Shown here: positions 8,378 through 14,073 of the stretch, one piece after another
Position numbering within the stretch: position 1 is the stretch's first letter
How the letters are laid out: the number at the start of each line of letters is the position of its first letter
Origin: Flammeovirgaceae bacterium
Lineage (GTDB): Bacteria > Bacteroidota > Bacteroidia > Cytophagales > Cyclobacteriaceae
Assembly (NCBI GenBank): GCA_003229495.1
Contig: QIEB01000419.1
Location: forward strand, 1 to 14,073
Length of the DNA stretch: 14,073 nt
Direction of reading: 5' to 3'
The notes under the pieces: model-generated
Database searches by the model: none
What the model was told of the DNA's origin: nothing
What the model saw: the letters and a program-made list of their open reading frames with translations, nothing else
Translations under genes and position numbers: made by a program

Positions 8378-9151
8378 TTAAAAGTCCGTATCTGCTTTCT
8401 TCAGATCTAATTCTTTGATCCATATATTTCGATAGAGCACCGGATGACCTTCAGCTTGTAGTTTAATACCACCAGGTGTATCGGTAATGCCCTTGCCCTG
8501 GTCGTTTCCACCGTCGATACCAGAATTCACCCCACCCCATACTTGACTGATGGTTTGGTTGGTGTAGACTTTATTGCCATTGAAATATAAGGTAACCATG
8601 GCTTTTTCCGAACGCTCACCATTTTTGAAACGGGCCGCCCGGAATACCACATCATAAGAGTTCCATTTACCAACTCCGTTATAGGCATGGTAAGGAGACG
8701 GAGTTTCATTGATGACCGCCCCCATACCATGTTTGGTAGAATCTCCATCCAGAATCTGGATTTCATAGCGATTTTGTAGGTATAAACCACTGTTTCCCCC
8801 TTCATGGCCCACCAAAAATTCCAGATGTAGCCGAAAATCTTTAAATTTTTGACTAGTGACGATATCCGCTGATCCGTATTTACCACCTGCCGCAGAGGGA
8901 TCGTTGCTATTCATGACCGTACCTGCATCCACCGGATCATCTTCAATGGCCCATTTAATGGGTAAAGAAGCCGAAAGGCGTGGCCCTTCCCAATAGGTCC
9001 AGTTAGTGTGCAGGAGTTGTTTGGAACCGTCAAACAGGACCTGGGCATCTGTTGGTGGGGGAGTGTCGACACCTACCTGTGCCTTTACTGGTAGGTTTAT
9101 TGCCAAACAAAATAGTATGGCAATACCTATTGGAAGTGCGCCTGTTTTCAT
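8378..9151 (-). CDS. Secreted DUF1080 (3-keto-disaccharide hydrolase-type) protein
   Basis: 257 residues. A signal peptide ends near VKA-Q (residues 22-25). The mature part is a single DUF1080 domain, a jelly-roll fold related to concanavalin-like lectins and glucanases. Hallmarks are LFDGSKQL (39-46), KDFRLHLEF (104-112), GNSGLYLQNRYEIQILD (119-135), WNSYDVVFRA (163-172), and GGIKLQAEGHPVLYRNIWIK (227-246). In characterised relatives the domain hydrolyses 3-keto-disaccharides or 3-keto-glucosides, but many members are untested, so the activity here is inferred from family only. The protein probably acts in the periplasm or outside the cell on a carbohydrate. It is followed after 15 bases by the coiled-coil gene on the same strand and is divergent from the lipoprotein gene at 9419; the 267-base gap between them must hold both promoters. 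Confidence 0.9.
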   Translation of the reverse strand: MKTGALPIGIAILFCLAINLPVKAQVGVDTPPPTDAQVLFDGSKQLLHTNWTYWEGPRLSASLPIKWAIEDDPVDAGTVMNSNDPSAAGGKYGSADIVTSQKFKDFRLHLEFLVGHEGGNSGLYLQNRYEIQILDGDSTKHGMGAVINETPSPYHAYNGVGKWNSYDVVFRAARFKNGERSEKAMVTLYFNGNKVYTNQTISQVWGGVNSGIDGGNDQGKGITDTPGGIKLQAEGHPVLYRNIWIKELDLKKADTDF

Positions 9152-9418
9152 GTTTATTTTATTATTTCAATAAAAATTGTTGACCTATGAAGATGAAAAT
9201 TAATCATATAAATAGCACTTTTACTTTATGGATGGCAAGATATATTTCGATTTTTTCTGTTCCCCAGGATACTGATTTTGAATTGTTATTCTACAATTTC
9301 ATTGGATCAAATAGAAAAAAGCAATATCCTCAAAGGTCAATAATTTATTAACATTGTATTCAAGCTCTTTTTGAAGAGCTTTGAAATTATATTGTAACAA
9401 ACCAAAACGAACTCAATT
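9152..9418. other. AT-rich divergent intergenic region
   Basis: This 267-base gap lies between the DUF1080 gene (reading left) and the lipoprotein gene (reading right) and should hold the promoters of both. I see no gene and no convincing TTTG / TAnnTTTG pair. The one clear structure is the hairpin listed at 9362-9381. Confidence 0.6.
9362..9381 (+). promoter_or_regulatory. Perfect 8-bp inverted repeat upstream of the unassigned lipoprotein gene
   Basis: AAGCTCTT (9362-9369) and AAGAGCTT (9374-9381) pair perfectly around a 4-base loop, TTTG. The element ends 37 bases before the ATG at 9419. It is not followed by a T-run, so it is unlikely to be a terminator. It could be an operator for a dimeric regulator or a stem in the mRNA leader; the sequence alone does not decide. 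Confidence 0.4.
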
Positions 9419-10003
9419 ATGAAAAGGATTTTCAGCCTGCTAATTATAATGGTCACCTACGTTTCCTGCCAGGCCCAGCCGGACAACATCCCGTCCAAAG
9501 AAATACAAATCGCAGGAGCGATAATGGCGGCACCTGATGAAATGAGAGAAGATGCAGCGGTACTTGGTTATAATGAAAAAGGGAATTTTGTAGAATTAAG
9601 ATCCGGGACCAATGAGTTAGTGTGTATTGCAGATGATCCCAATAGAGAAGGGTTCAACACTACCTGTTATCACAAAAATTTGGAGCCATATAAGACGCGA
9701 GGACGCGAATTGGTGGCAGAAGGAATCGGCGGCCAGGATTGGTTTGACAAACTAGAACAAGAGATAAGTGATGGTCAACTAAAAATGCCTAAAAAAGCTT
9801 CTACTTTGCACATTCTTACCGGCACAGAATTTTCAGAGGATTTAATGGCGGTAGTGGATGCCTACTACAGGTATGTGATCTATATTTCCGATGCAACTCC
9901 TGCGTCTTCCGGACTTCCTGCAAAGCCAAGAACTCCCGATGAACCCTGGTTGATGTGGCCCGGGACCCACCAGGCACATATTATGATCAAGGAACGTTTG
10001 TGA
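9419..10003 (+). CDS. Small exported (probable lipoprotein) protein of unassigned family
   Basis: 194 residues. The N-terminus MKRIFSLLIIMVTYVSC is a signal peptide with a plausible lipobox (Y-V-S-C, Cys17); cleavage after AQ (about 20) is an alternative. I do not recognise a named domain. The sequence has the character of a conserved family rather than random drift: IAGAIMAAPDEMREDAAVLGY (31-51), LVCIADDP (67-74), CYHKNLEPYKTRGREL (83-98), LHILTG (130-135), and a C-terminal DEPWLMWPGTHQAHIMI (174-190). I recall similar unnamed exported proteins from soil and marine bacteria with this same layout, but not a function. Cys69 and Cys83 could form a disulfide, and His85, His131, His184 and His187 are candidate ligands or catalytic residues. 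It is a single-gene unit, divergent from the DUF1080 gene. Confidence 0.82.
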   Translation: MKRIFSLLIIMVTYVSCQAQPDNIPSKEIQIAGAIMAAPDEMREDAAVLGYNEKGNFVELRSGTNELVCIADDPNREGFNTTCYHKNLEPYKTRGRELVAEGIGGQDWFDKLEQEISDGQLKMPKKASTLHILTGTEFSEDLMAVVDAYYRYVIYISDATPASSGLPAKPRTPDEPWLMWPGTHQAHIMIKERL

Positions 10004-10431
10004 TTTATTTGTTAAGCTCAAAAATGGTATACTCTTCTACGTCACCATTTTCTATCAATCCATAGTTTTGATTAGCATAATATCTGAGCATAATGCTTTT
10101 CTTCAATCTCACTGGTAATTTTAACAGAACCAAAAATGAAAATCCATTCCTGATTTAAAACTTTTTCATTGAAGGCAGGCAAAAAATTTAACCTGCAATT
10201 TCCCTGAAGGATTTAATGTACATTGGATACGTTTCCTGTCGAATGTAGGCTGTATAGCAACAGCCTGGTTAATTTATAAATAGGAATAAAACGCTTGAAA
10301 TTTCATGATGAATTTAGTGATATTGACGGAAATTGTAGAGAAAATACAATTATCGCCTGTGATTATTGAAACGATACAGAGAGAAAGTATCTGAATGGCT
10401 GGATGATTAAAAAACAATCAAATTTAGAATT
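10004..10431. other. 428-base region without a confident gene; possible decayed minus-strand gene
   Basis: No intact gene of normal size is present. On the minus strand an open frame ends at a TAA (10005-10007), one base past the stop of the lipoprotein gene; its last 28 codons from an ATG at 10089-10091 read plausibly and end YTIFELNK. Further upstream on that strand, plausible coding stretches continue in other frames: EWIFIFGSVKITSEIEEKHY in one, and YIRQETYPMYIKSFREIAG in another. This would fit a small gene broken by frameshifts. However, plus-strand frames in the same AT-rich DNA can also look protein-like, so the case is weak. The region also holds the hairpin at 10247-10266 and must contain the promoter of the OsmC gene. 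Confidence 0.35.
10247..10266. other. Perfect 7-bp hairpin in the intergenic region
   Basis: AGGCTGT (10247-10253) pairs with ACAGCCT (10260-10266) around a 6-base loop. Neither strand has a T-run directly after the stem, so it is not a standard intrinsic terminator. It could be part of a small RNA, a leader structure, a protein-binding site, or chance. Confidence 0.35.
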
Positions 10432-10932
10432 ATGAGCAGAGAACATAAATATACGATTGAGATGAAGTGGACAGGAAACCTGGGTCGGGGTACCGAATCC
10501 TCTAAGGCCTATAAAAGGTATCATGAAATCAAAAAAGAAACCGGGGATGTAATACTAGGCTCTTCTGATCCTGCCTTAAAAGGCGACCCGGAAAGATATA
10601 ACCCTGAAGAGTTATTACTGTCAACATTATCTTCTTGTCACATGCTGATGTACTTGCACCTATGCACTGTGAATAAGATTACAGTTACTGAATATATAGA
10701 TCGACCGGAAGGAACCATGGTGGAAGATGAAAGAGGTAGTGGTCGATTTACTTTGGCAACGCTAAAACCTGTTATAAAAATAATGGAAGCAGAAAAAATA
10801 AAAACTGCGATTGAATTGCATCATCAGTCCCATGAATATTGCTTCATAGCCAATTCAGTGAACTTTGAGGTTAATGTTGAACCAAAAATAGATTTGGATA
10901 TAACTTCTACTCAACAACGAAGCCTTTTTTGA
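10432..10932 (+). CDS. OsmC family protein (thiol peroxidase-type)
   Basis: 166 residues, normal for the OsmC/Ohr superfamily. The two redox cysteines are in place: Cys69 in the helix motif PEELLLSTLSSCHMLMYLH (58-76) and Cys137 in SHEYCFIANS (133-142). Family members use this pair to reduce organic hydroperoxides in the cytoplasm, with lipoyl or other thiols as reductant; some members have other roles. Glu59/Glu60 precede the first cysteine helix as usual. The sequence is closer to the general OsmC group (YhfA/YitT-like annotations) than to Ohr, but I cannot place it more finely. There is no signal peptide. The stop directly abuts the ATG of the serine hydrolase gene (TGAATG), so the two are likely co-transcribed even though their roles look unrelated. 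Confidence 0.88.
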   Translation: MSREHKYTIEMKWTGNLGRGTESSKAYKRYHEIKKETGDVILGSSDPALKGDPERYNPEELLLSTLSSCHMLMYLHLCTVNKITVTEYIDRPEGTMVEDERGSGRFTLATLKPVIKIMEAEKIKTAIELHHQSHEYCFIANSVNFEVNVEPKIDLDITSTQQRSLF

Positions 10933-12576
10933 ATGCACATCGCGATGAGGACACGAATACTATATTTAACAACACTCAGTTTTATGACAATTCTATTTAC
11001 TGGCCCTTACACCCTCATTACTTATTGTTTTGCCCTCTGCTTGATTTCTTGTGATGCTCAGATCGCCCCACTTGAACCGAAGGACACTACCAAATCCTTC
11101 TCAAATTCCTATCAGCCCCCTGTCTTCATCAATGACCAAAGGAGTGAGCGGATTAAAGAAATAGCCCCAGCAATACATCAAATATTTGAGGCCCATGCGG
11201 CCAGTAGAAACATACCCGGGATTGCTTACGGCATTGTGGTTGATAATGAGCTGGTATTGGCATCTGCAACCGGTCAGATCAACCTTGAGAAGGAGCTTCC
11301 TGCCACTATTAATTCATCTTTTCGCATTGCTTCCATGACCAAAAGTTTTACCGCCATGGCCATTCTAAAATTACGCAATGAGGGTAAATTATCTCTTGAT
11401 GATCCTGTAGAAAATTACCTTCCTGCTTTGTCCAAGGTGATCTATCTCACCAGGGATGCTCCCATGATTGATATTGAGAATCTCTTAACCATGACCACTG
11501 GATTTCCCGAGGACAATCCTTGGGGGGACCGCCAGCTTGACGAATCAGATCAGATGCTTATGGGCTTGATAGAAGAAGGCGTGTCCTTTTCCAATTCATC
11601 ATCTTATAGATTTGAATACAGCAATTTAGGATTTGCCCTGCTGGGTAATATTGTTACTCGGGTTTCCGGTAAACCTTACCAGGAATACATACGGGAGTAT
11701 ATACTTCAGCCATTGGGTATGGAAAATACCTATTGGGAATACGAAGATATCCCGGAAAATCAACTGGCAATGGGTTATCGCTGGGAGGATGAGCAATGGA
11801 AATTAGAACCAATGCTTCATGATGGTTCTTTCGGGGCTATGGGTGGATTGATCACCTCCATTGAAGACTTTAGCAAGTACGTAAGCTTTCACTTGTCTGC
11901 CTGGCCACCCAGGAGTGAACTAGAACCAGGACCTGTCTCCAGAAGTGCATTGAGAGAAATGCAAACGCCACAATTCAGCAGATTGAATGCAAAAGGTACA
12001 GATAGCAATGGTGATCCTTGTGCCACTATATCTGGATACGGATATGGTTTAGGCATTACCAGAGATTGTAAGGGGAGGGTACGGGTCTCACATGGAGGGG
12101 CATTGCCTGGCTTTGGTAGTAGTTATATCTTTTTCCCTGAATATGGGGTAGGCGTTATGGCTTTTGGCAACCTGACCTACACCGGTCCTTTGCCTTATAA
12201 GGAGATCGAAAAATTACTTTTTGATAGTATCGGGCTACAACCTCGCCAGCTTCCTGTTTCTGATATTTTATCCAAACGACAGCAGCAGGTGGCACAATTA
12301 ATTCAGAGCTGGGATCCGGGGTTGGAAGCTGAAATTCTGGCAGAAAATTTCTTCATGGATGAGTCCAGAGACCACCGTATGACACAAGTTCAGGATATAC
12401 TGGCTAGAGCCGGTGACATTGAGCATATGGGTGATATACGGCCAGACAATCAATTGCGGGGAAACTTTGAATTTGAGGCAGAGAATGGTGTGATCGGTGT
12501 ATATTTCACCCTGACCCCCGAAAAAATCCCGAAAGTTCAGCAGCTCGATGTTTGGTTTAAGTCAAATACAGAGTAG
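10933..12576 (+). CDS. Exported serine hydrolase, beta-lactamase / class C PBP family
   Basis: 547 residues. The hydrolase domain covers about 75-430. The catalytic triplet is visible: Ser134-x-x-Lys137 in SMTKSF, Tyr229-Ser-Asn231 in EYSN, and His387-Gly-Gly in VSHGGALPGFGS (the KTG-equivalent box). Members include esterases, D-amino peptidases, and carboxypeptidases; true beta-lactamase activity should not be assumed. The last 110 residues form a separate C-terminal part (about 440-547) of the kind often appended to these enzymes. The N-terminus is hydrophobic and ends in a lipobox-like L-I-S-C (Cys40), so it is probably an outer-membrane or periplasmic lipoprotein. The start is uncertain: the ATG at 10933 abuts the OsmC stop, but ATGs at 10945 and 10984 give more typical signal peptides (36 and 23 residues before the cysteine). 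Confidence 0.9.
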   Translation: MHIAMRTRILYLTTLSFMTILFTGPYTLITYCFALCLISCDAQIAPLEPKDTTKSFSNSYQPPVFINDQRSERIKEIAPAIHQIFEAHAASRNIPGIAYGIVVDNELVLASATGQINLEKELPATINSSFRIASMTKSFTAMAILKLRNEGKLSLDDPVENYLPALSKVIYLTRDAPMIDIENLLTMTTGFPEDNPWGDRQLDESDQMLMGLIEEGVSFSNSSSYRFEYSNLGFALLGNIVTRVSGKPYQEYIREYILQPLGMENTYWEYEDIPENQLAMGYRWEDEQWKLEPMLHDGSFGAMGGLITSIEDFSKYVSFHLSAWPPRSELEPGPVSRSALREMQTPQFSRLNAKGTDSNGDPCATISGYGYGLGITRDCKGRVRVSHGGALPGFGSSYIFFPEYGVGVMAFGNLTYTGPLPYKEIEKLLFDSIGLQPRQLPVSDILSKRQQQVAQLIQSWDPGLEAEILAENFFMDESRDHRMTQVQDILARAGDIEHMGDIRPDNQLRGNFEFEAENGVIGVYFTLTPEKIPKVQQLDVWFKSNTE

Positions 12577-12607
12577 TATTGAATTTAACCGAACATAGTC
12601 ATCAATT

Positions 12608-13416
12608 ATGAGATTTTTCTTGCTAAGCCTGCTCATGGGATTGGCCTTTGCAGGCCCAGCTCAGGTTTCAGAACTTCACTTGGTTTCTGATATTTGGCCT
12701 CCTTTTACTAATATAGAACCTCATCGGTCCTTCGCGCTTGACCTGGTCAACGAGGCCCTCAGCAGAGCAGGAGTCAAAGCTAATACGGAACTCAAAGAAT
12801 TCGATGAGGTGATTAAAGGAATTCGTGAAGGTAGGTTTGACGGGAGCGCCGCCCTTTGGTTTACTGAGGACCGGCAAGAATTTCTTCTTTATTCTGCACC
12901 TTATCTCCAAAATCGGTTGATTTTGATAGGTCGCAAGGGAACCGATGTGAGTATGTCTTCTTTTGCAGAACTCAAGGAGATGCGGATAGCAGTGGTTGGT
13001 AGTTATGCCTATGGTTCGGAAGTAGACGATGCCAGCGATGTAAATTTTATCCCCGGCCGCAATGACCAGGAGAACCTGGAGCGGAATCCCTCATCGAGAG
13101 ATTTAATCAGGGGATAATAAAAATGGTCGCTGACGGTACCTACAACCGAATACTACAACTTAATTGGATCAGAGCTGACGTGGATGGCGATGGTACAATG
13201 GAAATGGTGGCCAGCAGTGCTCAGGCCGGAAAGATGCCGCCGACCAGTAGTTACGATGTTTGGTTTCAGAATACTTCTTCACCTCCATTAAATAATCGCT
13301 ACTACATCGACGGTAAAATATATCAGGGTTGGGACAATGTGCCAGCAGAATACAAGGTACCACCGGCTGTAAGCGAGACTCAAGAGGATTTTAAGCTGAT
13401 AAAATTCATTTTTTAG
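12608..13416 (+). pseudogene. Periplasmic solute-binding protein (SBP_bac_3 family), broken by an internal deletion/frameshift
   Basis: The first part (12608-13117, 169 residues) has a signal peptide (to about GPAQ, 16-19) and the first lobe of an amino-acid-type binding protein: LHLVSDIWPPFT (23-34), FDGSAALWFTEDRQEFLLYSAPY (77-99) and MRIAVVGSYAYGS (125-137), continuing to RNDQENLER (151-159). There it leaves frame and stops. The end of the family is found in the next frame: GAESLIERFNQGI (frame visible from 13078), KMVADGTYNRILQLNWI, then DVDGDG (13177-13194), closing at a TAG (13414-13416). In relatives about 40-50 residues of the second lobe separate QENLER from the ...ESLIERFNQG helix. 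Their absence points to an out-of-frame deletion of unknown length (1 mod 3) with its junction near 13076-13084, not a single-base slip. The product would not fold into a complete binding cleft. A sequencing or assembly error is possible but less likely given the missing codons. Confidence 0.8.
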
Positions 13417-13427
13417 ATTTTGCGCAT

Positions 13428-13461
13428 AAAAAATGGCCTCCATCATAAAGACAAAGGCCAT
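13428..13461 (-). terminator. Intrinsic terminator for the gene at the right edge
   Basis: ATGGCCT (13433-13439) pairs with AGGCCAT (13455-13461) around a 15-base loop. Read on the minus strand the stem is followed by a run of five T (13428-13432). It lies 22 bases beyond the stop of the minus-strand gene at 13484. On the plus strand the stem is followed by AAAAGAG, so it works in one direction only; it may still slow transcription from the broken solute-binding gene. Confidence 0.6.
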
Positions 13462-13483
13462 AAAAGAGATTTTGTGATATAGA

Positions 13484-14073
13484 TTACTGCCCACCGCTCA
13501 TGTCAGCTTCAAATGTCCATATTTCATCATACCAGTCCTCATAGGCCAGTGCCCTTGACCGCACAAAAGGAATATAGGCATCTTCCCCATGCACCTTTTT
13601 AAATGCTTCAGCGAATCTGGCCTCGCCGAAACCTTCCAGGTCTGCCCAATTATTTAAAGGCATAACCGTTGCTAGATGCCGGCCGCGGCTACCCTGACGG
13701 AATTCATTGTCCCAAACTCCCCAGGGATTCTCACCTTCCATGGCTTTTACTGCGGCACTGGCTTGTTTTAAATGTCCTTCTACCAGGAATCCTTTCCCCG
13801 GCCTTATTTTCCAAATTCGTATATAGATCATAGGTGATGGAGCGGGATCACCTACAACATTGGAAAGATCATCGTCTCGTTTCCAATATTCCACGGTGCC
13901 GGTAGACTCGATATGCTCCATCACTTTGGCCCAGTCTGCTTCATGGTCATCCCCAGCAGGCCGGGTGTCCAGATCAGAATACTTCAAGGGTCCCATCATC
14001 CAGATCAAATTACCGGCATCAGGACCGCTGGAAATAGACCACACCACCGCAGCATGGGGACCACTACTATGAA
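13484..14073 (-). CDS. Unassigned protein, N-terminus beyond the window (possible alpha-beta barrel fold)
   Basis: The frame is open through the right edge, so only the last 195 or so residues are seen; the GTG at 14047 is probably internal, because the codons before it (HSSGPHAAVV) look like part of the same protein. The stop is at 13484-13486. Visible features are VVWSISSGPDAGNLIWMMGP near the visible N-terminus, then YIRIWKIRPGKGFLVEGHLK, then RHLATVMPLNNWADLEGF and AFKKVHGEDAYIPFVRSRA. The repeated beta-strand / helix / strand pattern with a W-rich strand resembles dimeric ferredoxin-like (alpha-beta barrel, NIPSNAP- or EthD-like) proteins, but I have no specific family match. Reading toward the broken solute-binding gene, it is convergent with it and followed by the terminator at 13428-13461. 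Confidence 0.7.
   Translation of the reverse strand, partial: HSSGPHAAVVWSISSGPDAGNLIWMMGPLKYSDLDTRPAGDDHEADWAKVMEHIESTGTVEYWKRDDDLSNVVGDPAPSPMIYIRIWKIRPGKGFLVEGHLKQASAAVKAMEGENPWGVWDNEFRQGSRGRHLATVMPLNNWADLEGFGEARFAEAFKKVHGEDAYIPFVRSRALAYEDWYDEIWTFEADMSGGQ

Noticed and set aside
9180..9340. TTGACCT (9180-9186) and AGGTCAA (9334-9340), a 7-base inverted repeat about 150 bases apart in the divergent region
   Set aside because: The arms are short and far apart, so chance is likely; no third copy was seen.
10305..10394. Plus-strand 29-codon open frame starting ATGATG before the OsmC gene
   Set aside because: It is short, lies in AT-rich DNA where several frames look open, and has no leader or homology I can point to.
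10933..12576. Calling the serine hydrolase an antibiotic-resistance beta-lactamase
   Set aside because: The SxxK / YxN / HGG set is shared by esterases and peptidases of this broad family, and nothing in the sequence shows action on antibiotics.

Overview
The window reads as chromosomal DNA from a member of the Bacteroidota, probably an environmental Cytophagales- or Saprospiria-like lineage. The grounds are the end of a TonB-dependent outer-membrane receptor followed by a DUF4249 lipoprotein and an MG2-type surface protein, a DUF1080 secreted protein, weak or absent Shine-Dalgarno sequences, and one candidate promoter of the Bacteroidota TTTG / TAnnTTTG type. Base composition is moderate and I saw no integrases, transposases, phage genes, tRNA or rRNA genes, or CRISPR arrays. 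The phylum is well supported; the finer placement is a guess.

Layout, left to right. (1) Positions 2-3240 (+): a compact surface operon made of the 3' end of a TonB-dependent receptor, a DUF4249 lipoprotein overlapping it by 4 bases, and an MG2-domain protein carrying a TonB-plug-like segment. (2) 3297-5515 (+): a D-2-hydroxyacid dehydrogenase translationally coupled (TGATG) to a 12-helix MFS transporter. (3) 5631-7226 (+): ATP-dependent PEP carboxykinase (pckA) with a candidate promoter. (4) 9151-7229 (-): a secreted DUF1080 protein followed by an exported, C-terminally membrane-anchored coiled-coil protein, converging on pckA with a 2-base gap. (5) 9419-10003 (+): a small lipoprotein of a family I cannot assign. 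(6) 10004-10431: a gene-poor stretch with a perfect 7-bp hairpin and possible remnants of a decayed minus-strand gene. (7) 10432-12576 (+): an OsmC-family protein abutting a serine beta-lactamase-family hydrolase. (8) 12608-13416 (+): a periplasmic solute-binding (SBP_bac_3) gene broken by what looks like an internal out-of-frame deletion, ending in a DVDGDG calcium-type motif. (9) 14073-13484 (-): an unassigned protein running off the right edge, with an intrinsic terminator beyond its stop.

The operon at the left is probably an outer-membrane uptake or surface-assembly unit. The dehydrogenase/MFS pair plausibly takes up and reduces or oxidises a small hydroxy or keto acid, and PckA feeds gluconeogenesis from oxaloacetate, so the middle of the window has a central carbon flavour. 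The right half is a set of individually regulated exported or stress-type proteins with no obvious shared pathway. I did not find a clear novel defence or mobile system. The best second looks are the broken solute-binding gene, the MG2-plus-plug protein, the unassigned lipoprotein and the 10.0-10.4 kb interval.
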